Shown here in pieces: positions 45,832-56,500 of a stretch of 64,000 nucleotides of DNA. A program made the position numbers and the translations under genes. This stretch comes from Bradyrhizobium hereditatis (lineage in GTDB: Bacteria > Pseudomonadota > Alphaproteobacteria > Rhizobiales > Xanthobacteraceae), in contig NZ_JAGKJK010000019.1 in assembly GCF_020329435.1 (NCBI RefSeq), forward strand, positions 62,001 through 126,000, given 5' to 3'. Each line of letters starts with the position of its first letter. Position 1 is the first letter of the stretch. The notes under the pieces were generated by a model that made no database searches, was not told where the DNA came from, and worked only from the letters and a program-made list of their open reading frames with translations.

Positions 45832-46812
45832 ATGAACAATGTGATTTCACAAACACCGGTCACCGTCCTCACCGGGTACCTGGGCGCAGGGAAGACGACT
45901 TTGCTGAACCGTATCCTGACCGAGACCCACGGTAAGCGTTATGCGGTGATTGTGAACGAGTTTGGCGAGGTCGGAATTGACAACGATCTGATCGTCAATG
46001 CGGACGAAGAAATATTCGAAATGAACAACGGGTGCATCTGCTGCACGGTGAGAGGTGATCTCATCAGGATTCTCGAAGGACTCATGAAGCGGCGCGGCAA
46101 GTTTGACGGGATCATCGTGGAGACCACCGGGCTTGCCGATCCGGCGCCCGTAGCGCAAACCTTTCTTGTAGATGACGACGTTCGTCGCAACACGAAACTT
46201 GATGCCATCGTCACGGTCATCGACGCAAAGCACCTCCTCGGAGAGATCGACCAGGCGCACGAAGCGCAAGAGCAGATCGCATTCGCCGACGTTGTCTTGC
46301 TCAACAAGACCGATCTGGTCTCGGAGGCGGACCTTAAGCTCGTCGAGGCAAGGATTCGTTCAATTAATCCTTATACGATGATCCATCGCACCGAACGTTG
46401 CGCGCTTGATCTCGAAAAAGTCCTGGATCGGAATGCGTTCGATCTCAACAGGGTTCTTGAGTTCGAGCCTAGCTTTCTCAGTGAAGCTCACGACCATGAG
46501 CACGACAGTCACGTAAAGAGCCTGTCATTGACGACGCAGGCACCTCTCATTCCTGAGAAATTTTTGCCCTGGATGCAGGAGACCGTTCGTCAGTTCGGGA
46601 CCGATATTCTGCGGCTGAAGGGGATCATCCAGTTCCAGGACGATCCTGATCGCTTTGTTATTCAGGGAGTGCACATGTTGCTCGAAGGAGACCATCAACG
46701 CCCCTGGAAACCCGATGAGCCCAGAACAAGCCGTCTGGTCTTCATCGGGCGCGACTTGCCGGAGGACGTCTTGAAGGCAGGCTTTGAGCAGTGTCAGGGC
46801 TCAAGTTACTGA
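45832..46812 (+). CDS. COG0523/CobW family GTPase (soluble, zinc-type)
   Basis: A 326-residue G3E GTPase resembling zinc-responsive ZagA/ZigA-like proteins. Walker A is VLTGYLGAGKTTLLNRIL, the metal motif NGCICC (CxCC), Walker B VETTGLADPAPV and the G4 motif LNKTDLV. A short His/Asp-rich patch (EAHDHEHDSHVKS) lies between the G domain and the CobW_C domain, which includes RLKGIIQFQDDPDRFVIQGVHMLLEG and RLVFIGRDLPEDVLKAGF. Such patches store or accept zinc. It lies about 55 bp after the first GTPase gene, in the same direction, and probably shares its Zur promoter. Confidence 0.93.
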   Translation: MNNVISQTPVTVLTGYLGAGKTTLLNRILTETHGKRYAVIVNEFGEVGIDNDLIVNADEEIFEMNNGCICCTVRGDLIRILEGLMKRRGKFDGIIVETTGLADPAPVAQTFLVDDDVRRNTKLDAIVTVIDAKHLLGEIDQAHEAQEQIAFADVVLLNKTDLVSEADLKLVEARIRSINPYTMIHRTERCALDLEKVLDRNAFDLNRVLEFEPSFLSEAHDHEHDSHVKSLSLTTQAPLIPEKFLPWMQETVRQFGTDILRLKGIIQFQDDPDRFVIQGVHMLLEGDHQRPWKPDEPRTSRLVFIGRDLPEDVLKAGFEQCQGSSY

Positions 46813-46915
46813 TTGAAGGCACGGTGATGCGCCAAGCTGCAGCACGGCAGCGGAGTTTTTCCGTTGCCATGCTGAGGCTGACAGCCCTCGACAAATCCAT
46901 TCGGACGCCAAAAGC

Positions 46916-47203
46916 ATGTCAAAGATTGCCTTACCTATGGGGCGGCGGGTCCAAAGAACCGGCTATCCTCGGGCAGTTCAGGAATTAAAGCTGCAAACGC
47001 AGAAGCTGTTGGGCTTGTCGGATGACGTGACTGTCTCGGTTAGCGAGTTGACCTGTCGAGAGCCAGGATGTCCTGATGTGGAAACCCTCGTCGCGATCTT
47101 AAGAGACGGGGAAAAACCAATAATTGCAAGAATCCACAAATCGATTCCCGACGTCACTCTCGATGAACTGAAAGAAGCGTTTGATCTGGGGCTTCGTACC
47201 TAA
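46916..47203 (+). CDS. Small conserved-looking protein of unknown function next to CobW genes
   Basis: A 95-residue protein: LKLQTQKLLGLSDDVTVSVSELTCREPGCPDVETLVAILRDGEKPIIARIHKSIPDVTLDELKEAFDLG. The compact Cys pattern (CREPGC) followed by Asp could bind a metal. It appears to be a single soluble domain without signal or membrane segment. The reading frame before residue 20 may be longer than the real protein. It is last in the row of Zur-linked genes, 103 bp after the second GTPase. No family name is assigned. Confidence 0.7.
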   Translation: MSKIALPMGRRVQRTGYPRAVQELKLQTQKLLGLSDDVTVSVSELTCREPGCPDVETLVAILRDGEKPIIARIHKSIPDVTLDELKEAFDLGLRT

Positions 47204-47334
47204 GCGCGCTTTCACGGACATTTCACAGGCTCGGGCAATTGCTGCAGGGCGCATTGTTGATCCGGGAGGACCCGCTCGCATCGGGGCTCCGACCGATTTG
47301 AGCAACGAAGCACGTCGCTCGAAGCGCTTGGCTC

Positions 47335-47490
47335 TTGGGTTCGACGCACTGCGAAGCTATGCGACAAAGCCCTATAAACCAAGGACTTCTCAAGCATCGT
47401 CGTAGCACGTCGCGTATTCAGAAATTGTAGCGGAGCGCCGGTTTTGAACTCTTAATCAGCGGGTCCCAGGTTCGAGCCCTGGTGCGCCCA
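47335..47490. repeat. 156-bp direct repeat, right copy (att site with tRNA 3' half)
   Basis: Right partner of the repeat at 17440. It still contains the stretch that precedes the integrase in the left copy (encoding a LEKSxVYRxLSHSFAVRRTQ-like frame on the minus strand), but no integrase follows to its left. This points to loss of a second integrase and marks the right end of the island. Confidence 0.85.
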
Positions 47491-47493
47491 GCA
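47449..47493 (+). other. tRNA 3'-half fragment at the right island end
   Basis: Same content as the copy at 17554 (CTCTTAA loop, T-arm, TGCGCCC acceptor strand), but the terminal CCA reads GCA. Not a functional tRNA. Confidence 0.75.
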
Positions 47494-48018
47494 AGCCTTT
47501 CAGGCACCTGCGACACTGCGTATCAGAATGGGCTATTCGGTTTGATGACCGTACGTCCAAAGATCCCGTCCACTGATCGATGGTGAAATCCAGAACAGCC
47601 TGGGGTTTAGCCGTCCGGTGCGCACACAGATCTAGGCATTGCCAAAATACCCCAACTCAGTGCGATCTGTTGATGCTCAGCGAGCGTGCGCTGGCGATAT
47701 CTGAGCTTGATGGCGGCATGCGCTGGCCACGCTAAGGTTGCGGCGAAGAGCAGCGAAAAGAAATTCAGTGGTTGACCAACGCCTTCTCGCATCCAAAACT
47801 TCGGCAGAGATTTGCGAAGACGGTGCTTCGTGATTCGACGCGGTCGACGGTGTGGAGCGACTGTCGTCAAACCGTAATACTGCATCATTAGCGTCCGCCG
47901 CGCCATTGGGGTGGCGATGCGGTCCGGCGGGGATTCTTTCGATCGTCAGCCAGCACATCGTCCGGCTCTGTGGGCTGGCGTTGCCGCCCTGGTCTGAAGA
48001 GAAGGGCGGCACAGATGC
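47491..48018. other. Intergenic between the island end and the surface-signalling locus
   Basis: About 530 bp. Frames on the minus strand are not recognisable proteins. The right part should contain the promoter of the STN-domain gene; no clear ECF-type −35/−10 could be asserted by eye. Confidence 0.4.
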
Positions 48019-48741
48019 GTGACTGCGCCGATCATGATTGCGTATGAGCGGAGACCGCGTGACGGCGTTGCCGGTGTCGGGGCCCTGCAAATTTGGATTG
48101 CTGCCCTTGTGATAGCGGCCTCGACGCTAATCGCGTCTCTGCACCCGGTTCAGGCCGAGGCCCCGGTGGACGACGCCGAACTTTCATTTGACATCCCGGC
48201 GCAGTCGCTGGAAACGGCGCTCGAAGCGTTCGGAGAGCGAAGCCGCCTGCAAATTCTCTACGAGACAGCGTTGACGGCGGGCCGTCGTTCCAGCGAAGTC
48301 AAAGGCGCTTTCACGCGCAGCGCCGCTTTGCGCCAGCTCCTGTCGGGTACCGGACTTGAATTCGCCTACACCGGGGAGCAGGCATTTACATTGATGCCGA
48401 TCCGGGCGGCACTACGCCCAAATCCGAAGATTGCGGACTACAATCGATTCCTCGGTGGCGTTCAGGCCGGTGTGCTGGCGGCCCTCTGTCGAAATCCCGA
48501 AACGCGGCCCGGCGCGTATCGTCTTGCCATGCAGTTCTGGATCGGCGAGGCGGGCCGGATCGAGGGCCCCCGCTTACTCAGTTCGACGGGCTTGAACCGG
48601 CGCGATGCCGCAGTCACAGAGACGCTCAAGCGTGTCACGTTCGGGCAGCCGCCGCCGCCCGATATGCCGCAGCCGATCACGATGGTCTTGAGTGCCCATT
48701 CAACGGACGCGCGGGATGAGTGCGGGGACATGCGGCCATGA
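48019..48741 (+). CDS. Stand-alone STN (secretin/TonB short N-terminal) domain protein with a TonB-C-like tail
   Basis: A 240-residue exported protein. After a signal-like segment (IWIAALVIAASTLIASLHPVQAEA) comes an STN domain: ELSFDIPAQSLETALEAFGERSRLQILYE, GAFTRSAALRQLLSGTGLEFAYTGEQAFTLMPI. The C-terminal half (NRFLGGVQAGVLAALC, YRLAMQFWIGEAGRIEGPRLLSSTGLNRRDAAVTETLKRVTFGQPPPP) has the spacing of a TonB C-terminal domain. STN domains normally sit on FecA-type receptors and signal to FecR. Here the domain is separate and lies in front of a sigma/FecR pair. The start is a GTG; an ATG at 48034 is also in frame. The role as a signal input is inference. Confidence 0.85.
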   Translation: MTAPIMIAYERRPRDGVAGVGALQIWIAALVIAASTLIASLHPVQAEAPVDDAELSFDIPAQSLETALEAFGERSRLQILYETALTAGRRSSEVKGAFTRSAALRQLLSGTGLEFAYTGEQAFTLMPIRAALRPNPKIADYNRFLGGVQAGVLAALCRNPETRPGAYRLAMQFWIGEAGRIEGPRLLSSTGLNRRDAAVTETLKRVTFGQPPPPDMPQPITMVLSAHSTDARDECGDMRP

Positions 48742-48778
48742 CGGTGTGTCCCTTCGCCCATTCAATCGTCACCGCACC

Positions 48779-49300
48779 ATGAGCGGCAACGGCGACGAAA
48801 CCAGTTGGGTGGCGCTCCGGCAATTGCTTGTCGAGCGTTACGACCATTTTCGGCAACGGTTGACCCGTCGGCTCGGATCTGCCGACGCTGCGCAGGAAAC
48901 GCTGCACGAGCTCTATTTGCGCATGGATCGCCCGGACAGCGCCGGCGCGCTGCAGAACCCGAACACCTACATCGTTGCCAGCGCGGTCAATCTGGCGCGC
49001 GACCGCTGGCGCACGGAGCGTCGCCGCGCCGAACGCGTCGATGTCGATGCCTTCTACGCGCTGATCGACGAAAATCCCGGCCCGGATCGGGTCGTCGAGG
49101 GTCGCCTGGCGGTCGAAGCGCTCAGACGCGCGGTCGCCGAACTCACGCCGCGGCAGCGCGAAATCCTGATCGCGGTGCGCTATGAGAAGCTGACCCAGGA
49201 CGAGATCGCCAAACGCCTCGGCATCTCCTCGCGCTTCGTGCGAATGGAGCTACGACATGCGCTTGAACATTGTGAAGCCCGCCTTGCGAAAGATTTTTGA
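48779..49300 (+). CDS. ECF-type RNA polymerase sigma factor (FecI-like)
   Basis: A 173-residue sigma factor with region 2 (YDHFRQRLTRRLGSADAAQETLHELYLRM, then NPNTYIVASAVNLARDRWRTERRR) and region 4 (AVAELTPRQREILIAVRYEKLTQDEIAKRLGISSRFVRMELRHALEHC). The ATG at 48779 gives normal length; the frame is open back to 48692. Its stop lies next to the fecR-like gene. Paired with that gene it should act in cell-surface signalling, and the nearest likely target is the giant adhesin gene downstream (inference). Confidence 0.9.
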   Translation: MSGNGDETSWVALRQLLVERYDHFRQRLTRRLGSADAAQETLHELYLRMDRPDSAGALQNPNTYIVASAVNLARDRWRTERRRAERVDVDAFYALIDENPGPDRVVEGRLAVEALRRAVAELTPRQREILIAVRYEKLTQDEIAKRLGISSRFVRMELRHALEHCEARLAKDF

Positions 49301-49374
49301 CAAATCAGTTCCGCTTCCGCGGCCTCATGTCGTCCATAAGGAAAAGGATATCGTCATCACCCAGTCATCGGACC

Positions 49375-50340
49375 ATGCCCCAGCCTGACGAGCGCGACCC
49401 GGACAGAATAAACCGCGAGGCGTTGGAATGGCTATCGCGTATCAGCCTGGGCGAGGCCGCGCAGGAGGATCTCGCGGCGCTTCGGCGCTGGCGCGACACC
49501 AGCCCAGCGCATGCCGCGGCGCTCAGGCGCGCTGGCGACCTGTGGCGCGCGCTTGAAGCGCCGGTAACCGAGCTCGTGAAGAATGATGCGAGCCGCCGGA
49601 ACGCTAACTTTCGCCCGAACCGCCGCGCGTTTCTCGCCGGCAGCACGGCCGCCGCTGCGGCTGCCATTGGCGTGATGATCGTCCGGCCACCTCTCGACCT
49701 TTGGCCATCATTCGCTGAATTGAGTGCCGATTACCGCACCGGAACCGGCGAACAGCGGCAAGTAACTTTGTCGGATGCGGTATCCGTTGAGTTGAATACC
49801 CGTACCAGCATTGCTGTGCGAAGCGGCGAGCAGGATCCTGGTATCGAGCTGATATCCGGCGAAACCGCCATTGCTGTCTCGCGTGCTGAGTCGAAGCCCT
49901 TCGTTGTCCTTGCAGCCGGGGGACGCACAAGCACCCATCGAGGAAGCTTCAACATCCGCCGGCACGAGACAGGCGTCGATATCGCCTGCATTGATGGTGA
50001 GGTGTCCGTCGAATATCACCAGGGCGCCACGCTCCGGGCCGGCCAGCGCATTGCCTACAGTCGCGATGGCTTGAGCGGCGTCGTTGGCGCAGACGTGGCA
50101 GCCGTCACTGCCTGGCGCGAAGGCATGTTGATTTTCCGCAACACACCGCTCTCAAGCGTCATCGACGAGGTCAATCGCTATCGCTCAGGCAGGATCGTTC
50201 TGATCGATCCTTCCTTGGGGCAGCGCCTTGTCACGGCTCGCTTCGAGATCAAACGACTGGACACCGTGATGGGCCAGATCAACCAGGTCTTCAAAGTACC
50301 AGTGAAGACGTTCCCCGGCGGCCTTGTTCTAGTCGGTTAG
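49375..50340 (+). CDS. FecR-like anti-sigma factor / signal transducer
   Basis: A protein of about 321 residues. The N-terminal cytoplasmic part is the DUF4880-type segment DRINREALEWLSRISLGEAAQEDLAALRRWRDTSPAHAAALRRAGDLW. A hydrophobic stretch with a leading RR (NRRAFLAGSTAAAAAAIGVMIV) crosses the membrane. The periplasmic FecR domain contains YRTGTGEQRQVTLSDAVSVELNTRTSIAV and GSFNIRRHETGVDIACIDGEVSVEY. The end (FRNTPLSSVIDEVNRYRSGRIVLIDPSL) is STN/secretin-like, as usual in FecR. Starts at 49297 (TTG, overlapping the sigma stop) and 49327 are alternatives; the domain begins only after 49375. Confidence 0.88.
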   Translation: MPQPDERDPDRINREALEWLSRISLGEAAQEDLAALRRWRDTSPAHAAALRRAGDLWRALEAPVTELVKNDASRRNANFRPNRRAFLAGSTAAAAAAIGVMIVRPPLDLWPSFAELSADYRTGTGEQRQVTLSDAVSVELNTRTSIAVRSGEQDPGIELISGETAIAVSRAESKPFVVLAAGGRTSTHRGSFNIRRHETGVDIACIDGEVSVEYHQGATLRAGQRIAYSRDGLSGVVGADVAAVTAWREGMLIFRNTPLSSVIDEVNRYRSGRIVLIDPSLGQRLVTARFEIKRLDTVMGQINQVFKVPVKTFPGGLVLVG

Positions 50341-50538
50341 GCGTCGCTCCTGGTCGGCTTGGTCTCGAACCCGGGCTCCCGAGCTGGTCCGAAAAGAATT
50401 CAAAAAATGCTTCCGCTTTTGCCGGGGTCATCTCGTCCAGGGATTGGGGGATGGCTTTGTGTCGGGTGAGAACCTCACCTGTCCGGTCGTTCTCCCGCGG
50501 ATCATCCGCGCCGCACCAGACTTCCTGAAAGACCGCAC

Positions 50539-53500
50539 ATGACAAATCGCGCCTCATTCGCAACCCTTTCGGCTCACCATTCGGCGCAGTTGCCGCGGGC
50601 GCGGCGGCGCTTCGACCGTGGGGCCTTGCTCGCTAGTGCGAGCCTGTTGGCGCTGCATCTGGTGAATTCTGAAGCCATGGCGCGCTCATTGGGCGGGTCG
50701 CAACAGGCGCCTTCGGCTGCGGCGATCGCGGCCCAGACGGGCTCACAGGAAGCGGCACGGGCAGCACAGAACTCCCTGAAGCGCGCGACGATGGCGATTC
50801 AGGCGCTGCAGGCCAGTCAGCGAGCGGCCCGCGATGCGGCGCGGACGGCGTTGCAGACCACGCCAAGCGGCATACCCCACGGCCTTCGGCCGGGCGGACT
50901 GCAGGTGGTCACCGGCGCGACGGCGGGCTCGGAGCTGTGGCAAGGCGCGAACCTTCCGACCCAATTCAACGAGGGTGACCGTGCCAAGGTGACAATCGGG
51001 CAAACACAGCAAAAGGCGATTCTGACATGGCAGACCTTCAGCATCAGTGAGAAGACGGACCTGCGTTTCGATCAAAACGGTAATCGAGACTGGGTTGCAC
51101 TCAATCGGGTGCTTGATAACACCGCTCCCAGCAAGATCCTCGGCAGCATCAAGGCAGACGGCTCGGTCTACATCATCAATCAAAGCGGCATCATCTTCGG
51201 CGGTACCTCGCAGGTGAATGTCGGTTCACTGATTGCATCCACGGCGAAGATCTCCAACGAGCAATTCCGCAATGGAATCTATTCGGCGCAAGCCGGCTCC
51301 ACGTGGACACCAACCTTCAGCGATGCGGCAGAGTTGCTTGGAAATGGCAGGGGCGGCGGTGTCATCAAGGTCGAGGCCGGCGCGCAGATCGAGACGAATG
51401 CGCCGCCGTCCGTGACTTCCGGCGGCGGCTTCGTGCTTCTGATGGGCGGAGAGGTCGTCAATGCGGGCACGATTACGACACATAATGGCCAGACCCAGCT
51501 CGCCGCCGGCGACGACTTCGTGCTGCGGCGTGGCTACAGCACCGAAGCGAACCTCTCCTCGACCACGCGCGGAAACGAGATCGCGCCACTGTTCGATTCC
51601 GCAAGCGTTGCGGGGCTTGTCCGCAACCACGGCATTATCTTCAGCCCGCAGGGCGATATCACGATGGCCGGCCGGACCATCAGGCAGGACGGAGTCCTCG
51701 TCGCCTCGACCTCGGTCAATACGCGCGGAACGATTCACCTGCTGAACTCGGCAGCCGACACGCTCGGAAGCGTCACGCTCTGCGCCGACAGCGTCACAGT
51801 CATCATTCCCGAGCTCGAGAGTAATGAGACTGCGCTGAACTCGCAGCGCGACGCGCTGATCGCGACCTCTGCCACCGCCAATCAACAGCGCAGCCAGTCG
51901 GCGACTGGTGTGTTCAACAATCTCTCGCTGCTCGCAGATCGGCTCGATCAGTTGCGCATCGAGATAGTCACGGGCGGCGAGGTCGTGTTCGAGGGCGGCG
52001 CGACACCGGACGCCGGTTCGCTGACCATTGCGCAAGGCGGGCAGGTCGCGGTGTCCGCAGGACGTCGCATCTCCACCGAAAGCGGTGCGACCGTCGACGC
52101 TTCCGGTGTACGCGATGTCGTGCTCGCGATGTCGGCCAACAATCTGATGCTGAACATCCAGGGCAACGAGCTGCGCGATTCCCCGCAGAACCGCGACAGC
52201 AATTCCTTGAAGAATGCGAATGTCTGGGTCGATATCCGCGATCTGATCTTCGTGCCGGCCGGCACCGGCGGTTACGATGCTATCAGGTACTACACGCCGG
52301 GCGGGCTGCTCGAGGTCGGCGGCTATCTCGCTAACACCAAGCACACGATCGGCGAATGGACTGCGGTCGGTGGCAAGATCACGCTCTCAGCATCGGAAGT
52401 GATTGCGCAGAAAGGCTCGATCTTCGACATATCAGGCGGTTCGGTCCGTTACGAGGGTGGCTATATCCGGACCACGAATTTTCTCGGACCGGATGGGCGG
52501 ACGTACAACGTCAACAACGCCCGCGGCGACATGACATTCTACGGTCTGGGTCAAGGCTATGTCCGCAACCACGAGCGCTGGGCGGCCACCGAGGTCTGGA
52601 CCAGTCTGCTTACCAGAGGCCGTGAAACTGTGCGATGGGAAGCCGGCTACACGGTCGGTCGTGACGCGGGGAATCTCATTCTTTCGACACCGACCGCTCT
52701 TTTCGAGGCCGACATTCTCGCGGACGTCGTCCAGGGCTCGCGCCAAACCAACGCGCGGCCAGATGGCATCACCGACGGCTACCAGGTTGCGCAAAACACT
52801 GTTGCCAAGGCCGGCACGCTGGCGCTTGGCAGATATGCGGCCAATGGTCTGGTCGGTGCCTACGCCACCGATGTGGTTATCGCCGATTTGACGGGCCTGT
52901 CGCCTTCCGCGATCCGTACAAACACGGCCTGGTTCGATGCCGGGCATCTGAACGCACAGGGGCTGGGTGGTATCGATCTCGCAACCACAGGCAAGATCAC
53001 GATTGATGCCCCCCTGTCGGTCGCTGACGGCGGCTCGGTCTCACTGGCAGCGCCGGTCGTCGACATCAAGGCCGATGTCACGGCCCACAGCGGCCGGATC
53101 ACGGCGACGAACATCCTGACGGCCTGGCCGACATCTCAGGTGCTCACATCAGCCGGTACTTCGACCGTCACGCTCGGCGCTGGCGTTGTGCTCGATGCGA
53201 GCGGATACTGGGTGAATGCCGTCAACGACCTCGCGGGCTACGGGAAGCAGGCGTTCATCAACGGCGGCGATGTTCGCTTGATCTCCTCGGGAGACGTGGT
53301 CGTCAAGGACGGTAGCTTGATCGATGTCTCCTCGGGCGCCGCGCTCACCACAAATGGAAAGTTCCTGGGTGGCCGGGGCGGCAACGTCACTCTCAAAGCT
53401 TCTGCCACGCTTGATGGGACGCTTTCGCATGGTGGCCGCCTGACTCTCGACGGCAAGATCCGCGGCTTCGGCGTGGCCGGAGGAGGGGCGTTGGCCATCA

Positions 53501-56500
53501 CGTCCGGCGGGACGATCGTCTTTGGCGGCGACGTGCTCCAGACGAACGGCCGGCTCGGTGCCGGCGAGAAGGCACCCACAGACCTGATCAGCCTGGAGAC
53601 GTTCGTCGTCCGCGCCGGAGAGGTTCTGCCGGCCAACTACAGCTATTCGACGACCGTGGCGGCTCCCGGACAGGTGATGGGCGCCTCTCCCAACATCACA
53701 AGCACCAACCGTGTCACGCTGGCGGCCGACTGGACGCCGCCACGTCCGGCGGCTCTGGGAGGATTTGGCAGCTACGCGCTGAACGTCAATGGCGCGATCA
53801 TAACAATCGATTCGTCCTCTCCGCTGCCGACGATTCGAGCGGGTTCGGAGATCAGAGGCATCACCGACGTTCAGAATTTTCCGCAAAGCTACGTGGTCCC
53901 GGCGGATGTCTTTCCGGCTGGCATCCCCATCGTCGCGACGACGGTCACGGCATTTGCCGGAAGCCGGGCGCCGGTCGATGTCACGTTCGCCGCCGGCACC
54001 GTCATTCGTTCCGGCTCGGTGCTTCGGACCGGGGTCGCGGTGCGGCCGCTGGAGTATCTCAGCGAAAATCTGCTGCAGGGCGGCTTCTCGCAATATCAGA
54101 TCGCCGGAGGCTCCGGATTGATCGTTGCGCCGAGGACGCGGCTCCACGTCACGACACCGGTCTACCGTCGCGGGCTGGGAAGCCTCGCTACCCCGACTGG
54201 CGCGGATCCCAAGGCTGCCCTGGAGCTCTGGACTCCGCCGCAGTATATCGACAACCCCGCCAAGGCCGAGTTCACGCAGCGCGCCGGCGCCGATCTGTCG
54301 TTGATATCCGCGGGCGGGATAACACTCGCATCCGACTCGATCATCGAAGTGGACGACGGCCGCTCCGTCGCGCTGAAGGCATTGGGTCAAATCACGATTG
54401 AAGGCGCGATCACCGCACGCAGCGGCACCATCACGATCGCCAGCAATCTCGACAACGTCGTCCAGACGCGCGCAACTCCCGGTCAATCGATCTGGATCGG
54501 TGAGCACGCAGTCCTCGACGTCTCCGCGCGGCCGGTCACGAACGCCGATACGAAAGGACGCCGCTACGGAATCATCCGGGATGGTGGGTCCATCAACATC
54601 GGCATGGCCTCGTTCTCCGCCGTCAGCAGCGGGGTCCTTCCAGCGACCCATTCGTTTGTGATCATCCGGCCGGGCGCCCGGCTTGATGCCTCCGGCTCCA
54701 GTGGCGTGATCGATCTTGTCTCCGATGCCGGCATGAGCGTGGCGCTGCAGCCGATCACGGTCGCGAGCAATGGCGGCTCCATCACGATTGGCTCGCAGAG
54801 CGGATTGTATCTGGATGGCGAGATGCTCGCCGCGACTGGCGGAGCGGGTGCCGCAGGCGGTCGTCTGACGATCGCTCTCGAGACCCCCTCCAACTACAAT
54901 CCGATCACCGCCGCCGGCCCACGCGTCTTCACGATCACGCAGGAACGCCAGACGGGCACGCTTACGGGTCTGAGCCCCGGTCTCATGGATTCGTCACTTC
55001 GCTACGGCGAAGGCTATCTGAGCTCGGCACAGGTGGCGCAGGGCGGCTTCGACACTCTGTCGCTCTGGAGCCGCGACACGTTCCAGTTCAATGGAGACGT
55101 CCATCTCTCGACGGGCCAAACCCTCGCGCTCTATCGCGGGGTTCTCTCGACAGCCGCCGACACACCGAACAGCCGTGTCTCGCTGAGCGCGCCTTATGTT
55201 CTCCTGGACGGAGCCGTCGGCATCGAGGCTGGGGGCGTATACTCAGGCCTCACCATCCCGGTCTACCGGGCGTCGGCCTCCAACAACGGGAGCCTCACGG
55301 TCACGGCCGATCTGATTGATGCGCGCAATCGCGTCTTGTTCGGTGTTCTTGCCTCATATCAGACTGGCCTTTTCGGCGAGCTGAACCAGGAGTATGTCGT
55401 TCAGGCTGCTGGTTTCGCCCAGATCGATCTTGTCAGCCGTGGCGATATTCGTTTCGGGACCGGTGCACTCGCAGGCGGTGGAAATATCGCGATCGAGGCG
55501 GCGCAGATCTACCCGACAACCGGAGCCGTGGCGCAGATCGCGGCCGGCGTGGATCAGATTGGCACTCTGCGGCCGGACGGCAACTTGACCATCCGCCGCA
55601 ATGGCAGCATGCCGGCCCTCCCACATTCAGCCTTCGGTACGCTCGGACTGCTCGCCGCGACGGTCGATCAGCAAGGTATCGTACGGGCCCCACTGGGCAG
55701 TCTCTTGGTCGGCTCGAACGCCGATCCATTCATCTTCGGCTACAGCACCAGCTCGACCGTCGTGCTTCGCCCGGGCAGCATCACCTCGACTAGCGCGGCG
55801 GAGCTCGTCATGCCCTATGGCGGGACCGTTGATGGGCTGTCCTATAAATACGCGGGCGCTGACGTGGCCTTTCATGATCTCGCCTCGTTCTTCCCCACGG
55901 GAAGGAGCTCGTTCGGCGTGACTCTGTCAGGCAAGCGTGTTGTCGCCGAGCACGGCGCCGTGCTTGATCTCAGCGGCGGCGGAAACCTCACCGGCGCCGC
56001 CTTCATCAGCGGCCGCGGGGGCTCGGTCGACATCCTCAAGACGCCGCTCGTCAATGCCAATCCGGTCCTCGGCTACAGCGACGCATCGAATCGTGTCTAT
56101 GCGCTGATGCCGGCCTATGCCAGCGGCTACGCGCCGATGTCGCCCGAGAAAGCGGCGGGCGATCCGCTGGTCGGCCAGCAGATCACCCTGACACAGGCGG
56201 TAGGCGGATTGCCGGCGGGCACCTATACGCTGCTCCCGTCGAATTATGCGCTGCTTCCCGGCGCATATCGTGTCGAGCTGGGTCGGAGCACCACGACTCC
56301 TATCGGCCCCGCGGCTCTCGCAAACGGCTCCTATGTGACGACAGGCACGCTCGGTGTCGTCAACACCGGTATCCATTCGGCCCTGCCGAGCCGGATCATT
56401 GTCACGCCGGGCCAGGCCGTGCGGAGCCACTCGCAATACAACGAAACGAGCTACAGCGACTTCGTCCTTGCCAATGCCGCCGCGTCCGGGCGCTTGCGGC

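Larger units (their letters stand above)
17596..47490. mobile_element. Genomic island of about 30 kb between tRNA-derived direct repeats
   Basis: The interval between the two 156-bp repeats includes two LysR genes with shared operators, an exporter/lipase set, an IS481-type remnant and a zinc-limitation module. Both repeat copies contain the stretch that precedes the integrase, so each looks like the integrase-proximal right end of a separate unit. The unit ending at 17598 still has an integrase, though dead. The unit ending at 47490 has lost its own. This suggests tandem accretion of islands at one tRNA gene lying further left (inference). Confidence 0.7.

Noticed and set aside
53149..54651. 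500-codon minus-strand frame inside the adhesin gene
   Set aside because: Antisense shadow of the repeat-rich adhesin; no recognisable protein family. The same applies to frames at 51226-52344, 58045-58974 and 60337-61713.
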